Shown in pieces: positions 11,306 to 23,806 of a stretch of DNA of 64,000 nucleotides; position 1 is the stretch's first letter; each line of letters starts with the position of its first letter. The notes below the pieces were generated by a model that did not search any database, had not been told where the DNA came from, and saw nothing but the letters and a program-made list of their open reading frames with translations. This DNA comes from Amaurobius ferox (lineage: Eukaryota > Arthropoda > Arachnida > Araneae > Amaurobiidae), in the NCBI GenBank assembly GCA_951213105.1, contig OX578137.1:80566104-80630103 (forward strand). The letters are read 5' to 3'. A program made the position numbers and the translations under genes.

Positions 11306-13717
11306 TGACTTGGAAAAAATACATGAGTAAAAAAAGATAACTAATTGAAAACTACTTTATGACATAAATACTGTTTATGTTCAGGGAATTCGGCTGAAAT
11401 CGGAGCGTTACAAAAAAGTGTAAACAGTTTGTACTTTTAAATCTCCATAAATAGTCAATAAACATTTAAACAATTTAGATTAGTTTTGCTGTAAATAGGG
11501 TGACATTTATGAACATATAACGGTCATTAAAATAGTTTTATACTTTAAAGTATTTTTTTTCAAAAATGAAATAAGAATGCTTATATCTGAGCGAGTGTTT
11601 GTTTCACTTATCTCACTTACTCTTGAAATATATATTTTAACTATAATAGATAAATATAAATAGTAGTCGTCATAAATGTTCAGTATAAATACAGTTAAAA
11701 AATGTATTTTCTCAAGCATATTATAGTTTTTATGTGAATAAATTGTCAATTGAAAGAAGATTGAAATATTTTTGTTTTTCAAGTTTGTAATGGTTATACA
11801 CTAAAACTAAAAGTGTTGATAAAATAATGATGTTAAAGTCAATTTTTCTGTAAGTGCAGTGTGATATAAAGAAATAGTTCTATCAACCTCTGATATGCAC
11901 TATATCTTTGGTGCTGCCAATATAAAATAAATATATTCCTCTCATTCAAGATAAAGAGTGCTTCATATATCCTAGACTAACATAATGAAATGTAATTAAA
12001 TTTATCTGCATGAAGTCTGCTGAAAATTGAAATGACGGTTGAATAGGCAGGTTTAATTTTAAATTCGTGACAGAAACGAAGCAAAGGGAGATACTTTCTG
12101 AAATTATATGGAACGCTAAGTCTAAATGGTAATTTATCGTAGGATTGAGGTAGGGTAGATATTGGTAGTAAGACTTTTGAGAGGATGTAAGTGGAAACGT
12201 TAAATATAAAAATAGGAATAGGTGGCTTCATAGCCCCGAATTGAAATGAATAATAATTATGATATTATTATTCCTTTACAAAATAAAACAAATTTCCTCG
12301 TCAAATCACTTAGATTAAAACGGTAAAGGATCTATTTAAATATGTTGAAAAATAAGACTTTTTAGATGAAACCTGGTGAAACGATTTAACAGGAATACAG
12401 GTATTAAAAAAAAGTATATGATATATAGTGGTGAGAAAATCTTCGGTACTGCCAAAATTTTTAATATTTTTTTCTTTTCCATAACCACATGTTATCTGGA
12501 TACATTATGAAATACATTTATAAGATGACTCATTCATATGATGATTCATACATATGATGATGCATTCATTTGCTTTCTACTAATGCGAATATGCGCCCTA
12601 AAGCTTTAAGGATGAAACTATAATATAATAATATGTCATGTGGTTAAAAAGATGTTGGCGTTTTGAAATCTATTTTTAATTATCTTTTACACATACTTTA
12701 GATACCCATTAGCAGAGTGCTTGTTAAAAAACAACGATGTAACAATAAACATTTTTCGAACAGTAATGAATGACAGTTACATAATTGGGAAAAATTAAAT
12801 ATTTCTTGTTTCTTCTTAAATGTCGGAATAATGGAATGTCTTGTAAGTTTTTCAAGTTTCTATCTTAATTGTTTCCTTAATTATTAACCTGTGTACTTAA
12901 TTCAATGCCTCTCACTTAACACAGAAAACGTTTAGCTCTTTTTTTACCTTCATGCAGCGAATACAACAACGTAAACGTCGAACACCATTTGCAGTGTGCA
13001 TCCAGTCCTTTGCCCCCTTGTAGCCTCGAACTCAAAGTGTACATATCATTATTTCAAAATAATAGTAAAAAATATTGAAAAACATTGGAATCAAATCCTC
13101 TGGGGGGTCGTCTCTCCAACCAATATGTTTGTCTGGGGGGACGCGTCTCCTCCTTCTCCCGATTTCTTGAATTTCTTGTATGAACTTAAATTTTCATATA
13201 TAAATACATTTAGGTTGTCATTTTAATTGTAAAATTTCAAAAAACCCTGGGAATTTCAATGATTTTATGTGTATTATATAGGTATTGCTCCATTTGTTAT
13301 ACTTTACAAATAACTGTACTATGGGGCTATATGCTGATATACGGATTGAGCTTTAGCAGTGAAAGAAAGCCCAACTTAGTCAGATATTAAAATGTGTGTC
13401 TAAAAATTAAATATGGTCTTGTCAGGGTTTGGTACAGACGGATTTCTTTTTTTCCATACCATGACCAAAACGACTAGGAGATTACCCGGATGGAAGAATG
13501 CCACTCACTCTCCAATGAAATGGCCACACAATTAAATATGTGGAGATGGAGCTTGTGACGAATGAATGTTGGTGTTGCGGGGTTCGACAGCTGAAGTTTT
13601 TTCGATGGGTAATCAGAGTTTGATATTCTAACTTTTGCGCGACTGGCGTAATGAAAGTGCGACAAGACGTTTCGAGATTGGGATCCTCAGATCCTTCACT
13701 TATCTATCGTCAATAAG
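11306..13717. other. unassigned AT-rich DNA
   Basis: No gene is recognised. An 84-codon minus frame at 11977-12231 and a 76-codon plus frame at 12996-13226 show no domain. Two GGGG-rich phrases near 13100 and 13135 resemble decayed DNA transposon sequence but have no termini. Confidence 0.4.

Positions 13718-13768
<51 letters not shown>
13718..13768. repeat. (TA)n microsatellite
   Basis: A TA tract that flanks the first of two Naiad 3'-end segments. Confidence 0.95.
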
Positions 13769-13769
<1 letters not shown>

Positions 13770-13936
13770 GTATAAATTGAAAGATTTCAATCGAAAACTA
13801 TGCATAAACTACTGTATGCACAAAAAGGAGGGGGATGCTTACAAGGAAGTCGAACGGCCAAGGGGGATTACGACCCCTTGTTCCCGGTTGAAGCACGCTT
13901 TTAATCCCAGGAAACGTTCCCGGAACCAGACTCGCC

Positions 13937-13939
<3 letters not shown>
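13769..13939 (-). mobile_element. Naiad-like PLE 3'-end segment, unit 1
   Basis: A 171-bp segment bounded on both sides by (TA)n. Its layout matches the 3' terminal part of the Naiad units in the 24-34 kb array: a 22-nt hairpin (13859-13880), a CCCGGTT block, then an AAGC/GCTT inverted pair. The sequence differs from the array family, so it is another family. The PLE assignment rests on this shared terminal architecture and on insertion in TA repeats, a known Naiad preference. Confidence 0.6.
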
Positions 13940-13992
<53 letters not shown>

Positions 13993-13997
<5 letters not shown>

Positions 13998-14160
13998 AAA
14001 TTGAAAGATTTCAATCGAAAACTATGCATAAACTACTGTATGCACAAAAAGGAGGGGGATGCTTACAAGGAAGTCGAACGGCCAAGGGGGATTACGACCC
14101 CTTGTTCCCGGTTGAAGCACGCTTTTAATCCCATGAAACGTTCCCGGAACCAGACTCGCC

Positions 14161-14164
<4 letters not shown>
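13993..14164 (-). mobile_element. Naiad-like PLE 3'-end segment, unit 2
   Basis: Essentially identical to the unit starting 224 bp upstream; the visible changes are CCCAGG versus CCCATG. TA tracts at 13940-13992 and 14165-14251 flank it, giving a (TA)n-171-(TA)n-171-(TA)n layout. Confidence 0.6.

Positions 14165-14251
<87 letters not shown>
14165..14251. repeat. (TA)n microsatellite
   Basis: Pure TA tract to the right of the second 3'-end segment. Confidence 0.95.
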
Positions 14252-14255
<4 letters not shown>

Positions 14256-14674
14256 GTTCAGCATTCCTCAACAGCTTAATCTAGAAGCACCGGAATGAAC
14301 AAGTCGAAATTCTACCAGGGAGGCAATCGTGTTGAGGTTGATCGTGTATACACGTGGTAGAAGAATGGTTCATGCCGCATGGTAATACAATTTTCTTAAT
14401 GTATCCTTTTTTCATTTTTTGTTGCCTGTAGTCTGAGTTTAAGTATTTATAGTAATGTACTATTGCTTAATCTGAAACAGGCATTTGTTTGGGTTAATTG
14501 GAATTAAATACTCAGACCTGACGATGAATTTAATTCTAATTAATCATCGAATTTGGGATGGTGCTGTTCTTTTCTCTTATCGGCATTATGGCTTTGAATT
14601 TGCTTCTATGGTGATGTTAATATTACTTGAATTGTATTTTTTTATTTTTACATAATTCTTATTATTACATTTCA

Positions 14675-14677
<3 letters not shown>
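14252..14677. other. unassigned DNA
   Basis: Nothing recognisable between two TA tracts. Confidence 0.4.

Positions 14678-14731
<54 letters not shown>
14678..14731. repeat. (TA)n microsatellite
   Basis: Pure TA tract about 90 bp left of the inverted pair of PLE ends. Confidence 0.95.
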
Positions 14732-14733
<2 letters not shown>

Positions 14734-14820
14734 TATAAAACGAAGTGAAAACTTTTTATACAACGGAAATTCTTATACTTCAAGTGTTGGCGTAAAGCAG
14801 CACATGCACAAAAAGTATCA

Positions 14821-14986
14821 TATAAGATTCAAATAAAAGAGGGAAACGACCAATTGCATAGCATAAATGGCAGAGGTGGATTGCGACACCTCTTTCCCGG
14901 TTAGAAGCGTGCTTTTAAGCCCGGGCAACACTCCCAATGCCATGCAGTGGCCTATCTTCCGGATATGTGTGAAGTCAAAGACACAG

Positions 14987-14987
<1 letters not shown>
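14821..14987 (-). mobile_element. Naiad-like PLE 3' end, left arm of an inverted pair
   Basis: It contains the covarying 22-nt hairpin (14872-14893: stem AGAGGTG/CACCTCT, loop GATTGCGA), followed by TTTCCCGGTTAGAAGC and GCTTTTAAGCCCGGG. It ends in GAAGTCAAAGACACAG and then a ~30-base A run. The right arm (15229-15401) is its reverse complement except that the left arm lacks GGAACC. Confidence 0.65.
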
Positions 14988-15018
<31 letters not shown>

Positions 15019-15228
15019 CAAACCATCTAGAAGCGACCACAAGACCAGAAACGACCTCAAGACTAGAAGCGACCATTGCAAGACTTTAGAAGCGACCATT
15101 GCAAGAGAAAGGGATGGAATGTAATCCGTATAAGACCAGAAACGACCTCAAGACTAGAAGCGACCATTGCAAGACTTTAGAATGCTTTTCTTGCAATGGT
15201 CGCTTCTAAAGTCTTGCAAAGAATATTT
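14988..15228. repeat. poly-A plus GAAGCGACC minisatellite between the inverted arms
   Basis: After the A run come repeated variants of TAGAAGCGACCATTGCAAGAC (about 15027-15110, again 15140-15180, and inverted at 15190-15217). Units are 18 to 24 bp. No coding is seen. Confidence 0.8.
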
Positions 15229-15395
15229 TCTGTGTCTTTGACTTCACACATATCCGGAAGATAGGCCACTGCATGGCATTGGTTCCGGGAGTGTTGCCCG
15301 GGCTTAAAAGCACGCTTCTAACCGGGAAAGAGGTGTCGCAATCCACCTCTGCCATTTATGCTATGCAATTGGTCGTTTCCCTCTTTTATTTGAAT

Positions 15396-15401
<6 letters not shown>
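15229..15401 (+). mobile_element. Naiad-like PLE 3' end, right arm of an inverted pair
   Basis: Reverse complement of 14821-14987, including the hairpin at 15329-15350. A (TA)n tract follows at once (15400-15427), as in the other insertions. Confidence 0.65.
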
Positions 15402-15430
<29 letters not shown>

Positions 15431-15519
15431 TAGAACATGCATAACAAACAAGAAAGATCAATCATGCATAAAGCATTGATTATGAAACACTTTCCAACTT
15501 CAAAGCAATTTTATTTACA

Positions 15520-15805
15520 CATCTCTAAAATGCGATACATTCCTCGGTAATATTTTTAAAAATATCACAATACTACATTAATTTATTATATTTAAAAACT
15601 TAAAATTTAATCGAAAGAAATTAACTTCATTCAAATGACGGCACTGAAATATAAATTGCCTAGTTTAAACATCTCTAAAATGCGATACATTCCTCGGTAA
15701 TATTTTTAAAATTTTCATAATACTTAAATAATTTATAATATTTGAAAACTTCATCGAAAACAAATGAACTTTTTCAAATGACGGCATCGGAATATAGATC
15801 GGCTG
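15520..15805. repeat. 150-bp direct tandem duplication (2 copies)
   Basis: Units start at 15520 and 15670 with CATCTCTAAAATGCGATACA and both contain CAAATGACGGCA near their ends. The period is 150 bp with moderate divergence. Confidence 0.9.
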
Positions 15806-18100
15806 GCTCTTTAAATAAAAGCAGCATTTCATTCATAAACATTTTCCCATTCATTTCATTCATCACAACAATATGATAATTAATTTTATTTAAAACTTAA
15901 AATCATAGAGGTACAAGTAATTAAACTCTATGCTCAAAACTTCATCAAAAAATCGTTTGCTTCTCTGTAAAATCAATGATTGTTTAAATCATATCAGCTA
16001 TATTGCAGACTCCATGGACTAAATAATTTTGCGTTAAAGAAATACAGCAATTCTTATACAATTCATTCTACATTGTTTGGTATTTACATCCACCATAAGT
16101 GAAAAGTAGATTTCGTTGTAGAAATCAAAGTTGGATAATCATTTAAACCCAACTATATTGTAATTGCGTTGTTTCATAATGTAGTTGCACAGAGTTTAAG
16201 CAAAAATAAAGCGGTTTTAGGACGGATACAATACTAAATATGAATTAAAAAGAACTTTAAAAATCACGATTTCGACACAAGATGGATGCCATATCTTATA
16301 TTGAAGTGGGTTACGTGATCTACTCATATAATGATCACATCATCTCTTCATATAAAGGATGTAATTATTATTATAATTTTTATTTAAAAACTACTGAATA
16401 TATTTTGCTGAATTTTTTTAATATATTTTATGGGATAATTTGAATATTTTCTTAAACTTTCGAAGCAATTTGTGAATTTTAAATCCGCTTAAAAATGTTT
16501 GAAAAATTAGGTCTCATAGGGTTTAATATATTTCATATTTTCAACCCGGGTTATTTCCAAAAGTAATTGGGTTATATCATTCATTTATAGTCCCATAGGT
16601 TCCACAGACCGCCTGAATAACATACTAAAATTTCATTTTGATAAAGTCATTTATAAGGCAGTTATCGTGCCAACGGACCGACAGACAGATAGACAGACAG
16701 AATGAACAAAGTCATAAACCCTTTTCAACTATGTTGTAAAGTGTTAAATATTCAAATACCAACCAGAAAAAAGCTCAGGACATTGTCAGTCATAAACATA
16801 AAAAACAAGGAATCCATCCATTAAATTTAAAACAAACATGTCAAAGAAACAAACATTAAAACAAACATATCTTAATATAATGAAGGTGATGTAATAGTAA
16901 AATATTCAAGGGCCTACTATTATGCATTAGCTTCAATTAGTACATTTCATTTATTAACATGTTACTGTGAATAAAAGGTCAATAGAATTCCCAATGTGCT
17001 ATAAATGGAAAATGATTGAGAAGATTGAAAATCTGAAAATAATTGAATAAATTGAAAAAAAAAGATTGACTTATACATGTGTAGAACTTAAAACAGCTAA
17101 ACCAACCCAACATAATGTGCAAAGAAGGTGTTGCCCACCCAAAAGAGTAATGCCCATGTTGCTGTACTCAAAAATTGTAAATAGTAAATCCATTCTAAAG
17201 TATTAGAAGGTATAAAAACCAGATAGACAGCATTCAAAATACAACGAGTGCTTAATAATACATATCAGAGGCGTAGCGTCCATAGAGGCTAAAAATCTAA
17301 GCCTTTCCTGCTCAATATGTAAGTTAAAGAAATATTTAATCACATTTAATCATTTTTAAATAATTTTTCGAATATATATGGAATATATATGTATTTTTGA
17401 AAAAAATTATGTATTTTACGTGATTAAAGTGACACGTTTCAAAGTATAATTTCTATTAAAATGTATCCTTCTCATTAAAACCACAATTGGAAGATAATCA
17501 TTTTCACCTTTTCTGTTGTAATACCAATATCATATGGTATTAAACCTTCCGTGAACGTGGGGTTTTTGGAGGCTAGTTTTAAAAAATGTGTGACTATTGA
17601 TCTTAAGACAATGATTGGATGTTGAGTATGACGTTTCCTTAATGATGGGATGCACAGAAAAATTTTCATGAAAGATTAATGGATCCGCCATTTTGGGTCA
17701 AACGAGGTTCTAGGAAAAATAACTTTTAGTAATTCTAAAGAATATGAGGCATTTTCCACGAATAACTTGATAAACACCTAACTTTAAACAAGATCGCGAC
17801 AACGTAATTTACAAATGACTACTGTTAAACTGAAGTACTTTGCGAAGTAGACGTTTTATCTGAGCATCGATATGGCGAGCATCCACTTGTGTAGTTGAGA
17901 ATTTTAGAAATAATAACTCTGATTTCGTGAATGAAACATGTTACGTGGGAATATCAGAGAAAAGTGTTTGATAATTTGTTAATCGGCTTTTTAGCATATT
18001 GCAATTAGAAAATAGGATATTTTTTTAATTTTCATAGTATTTGTAAATAATTACTATACATATTTACTTAAATACATTGTTAAGTGAAGTGATTTTCAAC
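15806..18100. other. unassigned AT-rich DNA
   Basis: No gene is recognised. A short (CAGA)n run lies at 16679-16702. At 17272 the phrase CAGAGGCGTAGCGTCC resembles a hAT terminus, but no matching end or target duplication was found. Confidence 0.4.
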
Positions 18101-18249
18101 TAAGTTTGCTACTTAATAAGTAAAATACACTTTGTGCGAAGGATAGGGAAAACTTGAGCAACGTATAAATAACACGACAATGCAGCGATGCATTATTGTG
18201 CTATTTGTATTTATATACGTTATTCAAGTTTTCCTTAAGTTTGCTACTT
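18101..18249. mobile_element. hairpin sequence flanked by 14-bp direct repeats
   Basis: TAAGTTTGCTACTT occurs at 18101-18114 and 18236-18249. Between them lies an imperfect ~45-bp-arm hairpin: GGGAAAACTTGAGCAACGTAT on the left pairs with ATACGTTATTCAAGTTTTCC on the right around ATGCA..TGCAT. It could be a tiny foldback element with target duplications, or an RNA hairpin. Confidence 0.55.
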
Positions 18250-19257
18250 TCAAGATATATTTCTCACCAATGTTCAGTTCACTCTTTTGAATTGTTTAAT
18301 TTTTTTTCCGTTTATATTTACAACACCGATTTTCTGTCACTTACTAATAATGTTTTAATATATTTCTACTTCATATAATGGTTGCAGAAGTTCATTTAAC
18401 TTAGACAGGTAAACATTTAAAATGTTATATCTGTATTTTAATATCTCGTGAATTTCTTGTACTCTGCATTTTTATGTTAAATTATTTTATTTTACTAGCC
18501 AAGTTAATAAAACTTATTGAAAGAGTGAATTCCAATAAAATTTCACTTCTAATACCAAAATATGTTCCAATTTAAAATGCCAATCGCTCATCCTCCTCAA
18601 CCAAAAATCTGACACTGCGTTACTGATACTGTGCTGAACAAACAAAATAAAAAACTTAAGTTAATCTTTAAGAAACATATTTAATTAATCTTAGAGCTTG
18701 GTCATACATCGTATAGTCGTAAAACATTACATTGTGCCGCATTAAAACCCACCATTAACTCTTTAGTACGAGTTCCTGGAATAAATTATATTAACATAAT
18801 ACTGCTACACAATGGACTGCACCCATTTTAATTTTAAAATTCATATTTATTAAGCATCTAATAATCATAATTATATTTACCTTATAATCACAATTTTATT
18901 TATATATTTACGGAGGAGACTGGATATGTGAGAGCAGGCATACGAAAATTCCAAAACGGACTATGACCTTTTATATATGCTATTGAGCACATATCTTTTT
19001 GTTGCCGTTAGACGTTTGTGGATCATTGGTTGTTGAACCACCTCATCAACACTGCACTGCATGAGTAACTTGATGCATCTCTTTATGCACCTGTGCGACA
19101 TTTATGCATATCTTCATCCGCACTCTCCAACTATATTCTCATCTATTACTGATCTCTCTGTAGAAATTTAACTCTTCCAACTTCTTACAACTCTTACTGT
19201 TACTGATCTAACTTTTTACATATCTGAATCTGTATTGATTCTTCTGTCGGTTATCAC
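18250..19257. other. unassigned AT-rich DNA
   Basis: No recognisable feature. Confidence 0.4.
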
Positions 19258-19395
19258 CTCATTTTGCCTGTGGTCTGATCGGGGCCGGCGGGATTAGTTA
19301 TGCTCTTCATCGGGCCTATGCCTGCGGCGCTGCTGTAGCTCGTGACGTCATAAAGTACATCCCACAATTTCCAACTTACATCATGTGTTTGAAAG
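19258..19395. repeat. inverted dispersed repeat, left member
   Basis: Contains TGTGGTCTGATCGGGGCCGG, ATCGGGCCTATGC and CGTGACGTCAT. The right member at 21545-21650 carries the same blocks in reverse complement. Both are much more GC-rich than their surroundings. Confidence 0.65.
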
Positions 19396-21544
19396 TATGA
19401 TCGTGTAAATATTGACGAAGATACAGATATCACCGAAAGGGGTTTTCTTTTAAGTGTATTTTTAAAATCTAGAACATGATTAGAAGTGATTTAGAACTAG
19501 ATTCATGGATGTCAAGATTTTAGGTAGCGTATTTTTTTTTCAAATCCAACGTCAAATTCGTCCATTGAACGAGTATTTTTGCTACGTAAGAAGCTGCTGG
19601 AAAACGGGTATAAATAAACATACCTTAATATAGAATAAGTAGAAGGCAAATACATGTTTTTTATTTATGCATTAGCATAATGAAATTTTTCTTAGTAAGG
19701 TTTGTTGTTGTCAATATAAACAATTGTCCGATTTATATAAGTAAAGTGTAGAGTTAGAAAGTTTTGCGGATTGTTGTTGCACCCCCCTAAAATTTTTGGT
19801 ACCCCCCCCCAAAAAAAAAAAAATCATGGATTATACACCCTCAAATTTTTTGGTATAAGTAATTAAAAAAGTAAATGTGCAGAAAATTTCATGTAAATAA
19901 AATTTTTACGTTATCTTGCTCTTTTAGTGTACGTGTTTTGATTTTTTATTAGTGAGTCAAAAAGGAATCATTGATCTGCAATTTGTAAATGGTCTATGGG
20001 CAATTGTCATATTGTCGTAGCAAAAGGCAAGATTAAAATTGAGAATTTGCTACAGTACTATCAATTAATGAATAATGTCACTTTATTCTTTCAATCATCT
20101 GACCGCCAAAGAGACTGGAAACCAATGGTTTTATTTATTTTATGCACATGTGTATTAAATATAAAAATGTGAAATACACAAATCATTGGTGTTTTTTTTT
20201 TTCTTTCTTTTTTTTTTTTTTTTACATGCATTTTTGTAATTACAAAAAAAAAATTTGAATTTCATAATTTTTTTTTGGAAAAACTGAAATTCATACTGGC
20301 TACGAAAACTTTTCGTGGATTATTTAGCTTATTATTGTTTCATTAAAATGCAGATGACAACACTCAGCAACCTTTAAGTGTTAAAAGTAGAATTTTCAAA
20401 ACTTCACATCACAGGTGAAAATTGTCTGTCAATAAGTAACGTCTAAAATTATTTTCGTTGAAAAAAAAAAAACAGGTAAGATTTAAGCTATTAAAATAAG
20501 TTTGGTAAAATAGTTTGTCATTGTAATACAGTATTATATTTGTTATTTAACCGATTTATTCAATTTATTAAATTATTTCTGTTGTAAAAAAGCGTATCAC
20601 CCGAAAGCGATTTTTTAGTTTTTTGAAAATTATTACTATTTGAGACTACTGCCTTTTCCTGTCATTCACGCTAATCTCTACATTTCATTTTACCAAACCA
20701 GGGATTTCCATTTAAACTGAAAGTGCACAATAACAAAAAATGAATTTGTTTATATCACAACCCTGCTATCAATTACAAATGTAACTTCCGAAATAGTCGC
20801 TCATAATGTGCGTGATCACTTATTGACGCTTAAAACATAAATCTAATGTCTGTATTATTATGTATGTTAATTATTATTAAATATGTATGCATATTATTAT
20901 TATGTATGCATATTATTAAGTATATATATATAATTAAGTATGTATTATTATTAAGTATATATATATTATTAAGTATGTATGTATATTACTATTAAATAAG
21001 TATTCATATTATATTAATTAATAGTATTCAATAATTATTAGTAGTATATTAATTATTAAATATTATTATTAAGTATGTATGTATATTAGGATATATGTTA
21101 TGTAAATCTGACAGTTAAAACTTTTGAAAGACCTTATTACAAAAATGTTTTAGGAGAACTACGTAATTAGAAATTTAATTAACTCTGCCCAAAAGCATTA
21201 TTATATATATATATATAAGAGGTCATAATGTGTTTCTGTGCATTAGGTTATTTAAGAACAAAAGCCAGATTTCTCAAGTAAATGAATTTTATGAAAAAAT
21301 ATAATTTAAAAGGTTGAATCCTGGCATTGAATCTTTTAGAAGAAAAGAAAAAAAAAAAACTCGTAACTACGGAAATATTCAGTATTTTTGTACTTTACAA
21401 TCTTATTTATATTCCTTCTTTATATATATAATTTGTTTTCGTTATATTTATTCAATTAAAACATTTTTACTTCAACCAACTTCTATTTCTCTAAAATATC
21501 GACTCCATAATCGACGCTGATTAAGAACGAGAGCAAAGTGTAAA
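19396..21544. other. unassigned AT-rich DNA with homopolymers and TATTATTAAG repeats
   Basis: Includes a poly-T block at 20190-20225 and degenerate TATTATTAAGTATGTA repeats at about 20850-21090. No gene is recognised. Confidence 0.5.
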
Positions 21545-21650
21545 CGCTGTGGATGGGATGTAAGTTGTGACGTCACGAAACCTGCATCTAGGCCCGATAA
21601 GAAGAAGAAATCCCTCCGGCCCCGGTCTGATACGCCTCTTCAGGTATCAT
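21545..21650. repeat. inverted dispersed repeat, right member
   Basis: GGGATGTAAGTTGTGACGTCAC, TAGGCCCGAT and CCGGCCCCGGTCTGAT match the reverse complement of 19258-19395 at roughly three quarters of positions by eye. The following frame (21650-21901) shows no domain. Confidence 0.65.
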
Positions 21651-23015
21651 TGGATGACCCCAGGGCGATGCTACAACACATCTTCCCTATTGGCTTAACT
21701 TTCAACCAATCTCATGCAGTCATCCTTAGCCCCTTTTTTATGGTTTCTATGACCTCTCGGGTCAGGGCGTCACCTCCGAAAGCAGAGGCCGGAGCACTAA
21801 TTTTTGACGTCTTGGCTTGTAGGCCCACTGCGAGTAGGTCATCCAGATCGCGATCGAAGCTTTTGCTATTTGTTTCCCTTTTAATTCTCTGTTCGATGTA
21901 AAGGAATCATAATTTATCAGTAAATCAAATAATATTCATGAAATTTGGAAGTATTTTCGATAATGTTCATTAAAATGGGTGATTTAAAATCTTAATATTG
22001 CTGTACATTTCCTTAAAATAAAATATTTATAATGACCCATTCACTGTAGGAGCAAAGATGAAAGGATTCCATTCAGTTAGTGTTTTAATAAAAGTTTGAA
22101 AAAGAACCCTGTATATTTATTACTTAATCAGGCATTTTATTTGAATAATTCTTCTTGCGTACTTACAGATAAAGTATGCAGAAACTAAAATGATTACTGA
22201 ATACTATATCTTTAAATATCATAAGATAATCATTAAAAAGAAACTCAGAATTTAACTTTTAATATGCTTACGTGTTTATTTATTTTTATTTCATTTTATT
22301 TTATTCATTTTTTGTTGTTATAAATTGTAAAATGATTTAGAATTAAGATAAAATACTAGTTGAATGTCATTCATTAACCTATGCACTATAAATTGTAGAA
22401 GTTCAGGTTTTCTAATATAGCACATCTTATATTCCCTTTTTTACTACCAGACATTAACAAATTGTAAACAATTTTGCTTAATTATAGAGTTTGAAATACC
22501 TCAGGGGCTTTGAAAATTTAATAAAGCTGTATAATAAAACTTTTTGGTATTAATATTTCATTTACAATTCCATTGAAGTGAAAATGTAAGAAAGATTAAA
22601 TTAGCCTTGTATTATTAAAATAACATTAACTATAATATAAGGAAATATACAATGGTAACTTGAAATTGTAAGTTAGTTACTTTGCTTTTTTCCAAGTTAT
22701 TTTAACAATTTTCAATAACATAATAACTCGCTACATAAAAAATAAAATGTGCCCAACCTAAACACAAATGACTTCCTAACCTATTCTTCTAAAATTTCAG
22801 CATGCCATAACAAATAATAAAAAATATACGTGCAATATATTAAGATACTATATCTTTTATATGCAATTACTTACTTATCAAACAGTTAAAATATGTTATT
22901 TGATGTGTGAAATATTCCATTTTACATTATTTTACTTTCATACTTTAGTGTAGCATTTTTATTGCTACGATTTCTTACTATTGACAATATCTTAAAAAGA
23001 GAATGACATTTTTTA
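21651..23015. other. unassigned AT-rich DNA
   Basis: No recognisable gene or TE termini. Confidence 0.4.
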
Positions 23016-23606
23016 TCTATATAAATAAAATTGAAAATACATGTATCTGTCTGTGTGTTTATCTATCTCATCATCACGGTAGAACTGCTGCATCGAATTT
23101 CATGAACATTCTGTGGGTAGCTTTGAAATAGCCCTACTTAAAATTTAGTCCATGTTTCGAGTTTCTAGGACCAGGGATTGTCGAGATATGAATAAAAATC
23201 CCACAATTAAACCTTCCATAAAAATAGAATTATGCAGATGATATATTTTCCACAAATTTATTAAGAAAATTATATCATGATGCTTAGCAACGCAATTAAA
23301 TCAAATGTGTTTATTAGGCAGACGATTATTAAATTTTTTAAGATTTAAATAATAAAGAAATCAATATAAAACAAAATTTTATAACCATTTTTATACATTT
23401 TTAGCGCTTTTATTTTAGTTTATATTGATCCAATTTCATATATATTTTATAATTTGTTTTCAAACGAGAATGTTTTATTCAGATCTGCTTGAAGATAATT
23501 TTGTATAGAAAACACAGAAAGGAGAATTAAATGAAATATTTTAATAGAATGTTTTGAGTAAGAATGTCATTTAGAATACTGCAGGAATTTGCACATATAT
23601 TAAATC
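23016..23606 (+). mobile_element. diverged Helitron copy running into the assembly gap
   Basis: The 5' end TCTATATAAATAAAATTGAAAA, the CATCATCACGG block, GTTTCGAGTTTCTAGGACC and the subterminal TGTTTTATTCAGATCTGC segment match, in order, the 3.4-kb Helitrons at 36-48 kb. The interior is much shorter than theirs, and the 3' terminus would lie in the gap. Confidence 0.8.
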
Positions 23607-23806
23607 NNNNNNNNNNNNNNNNNNNNNNNNNNNNNNNNNNNNNNNNNNNNNNNNNNNNNNNNNNNNNNNNNNNNNNNNNNNNNNNNNNNNNNNNNNNNNN
23701 NNNNNNNNNNNNNNNNNNNNNNNNNNNNNNNNNNNNNNNNNNNNNNNNNNNNNNNNNNNNNNNNNNNNNNNNNNNNNNNNNNNNNNNNNNNNNNNNNNNN
23801 NNNNNN
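23607..23806. other. assembly gap (200 N)
   Basis: Exactly 200 N. Left of it is Helitron sequence. Right of it is the N-terminal part of a Naiad frame that matches 29083 onward, so the gap probably hides most of a full-length Naiad. Confidence 0.99.

Noticed and set aside
13655..13705. Possible hammerhead ribozyme core (minus strand CTGAGGA ... GAAAC)
   Set aside because: The bases between the two core halves cannot form helix II, and helices I and III are not evident. PLE-like wording alone is not enough.
17272..17300. hAT-like terminus CAGAGGCGTAGCGTCC
   Set aside because: No partner inverted repeat or 8-bp duplication could be found within several kilobases.
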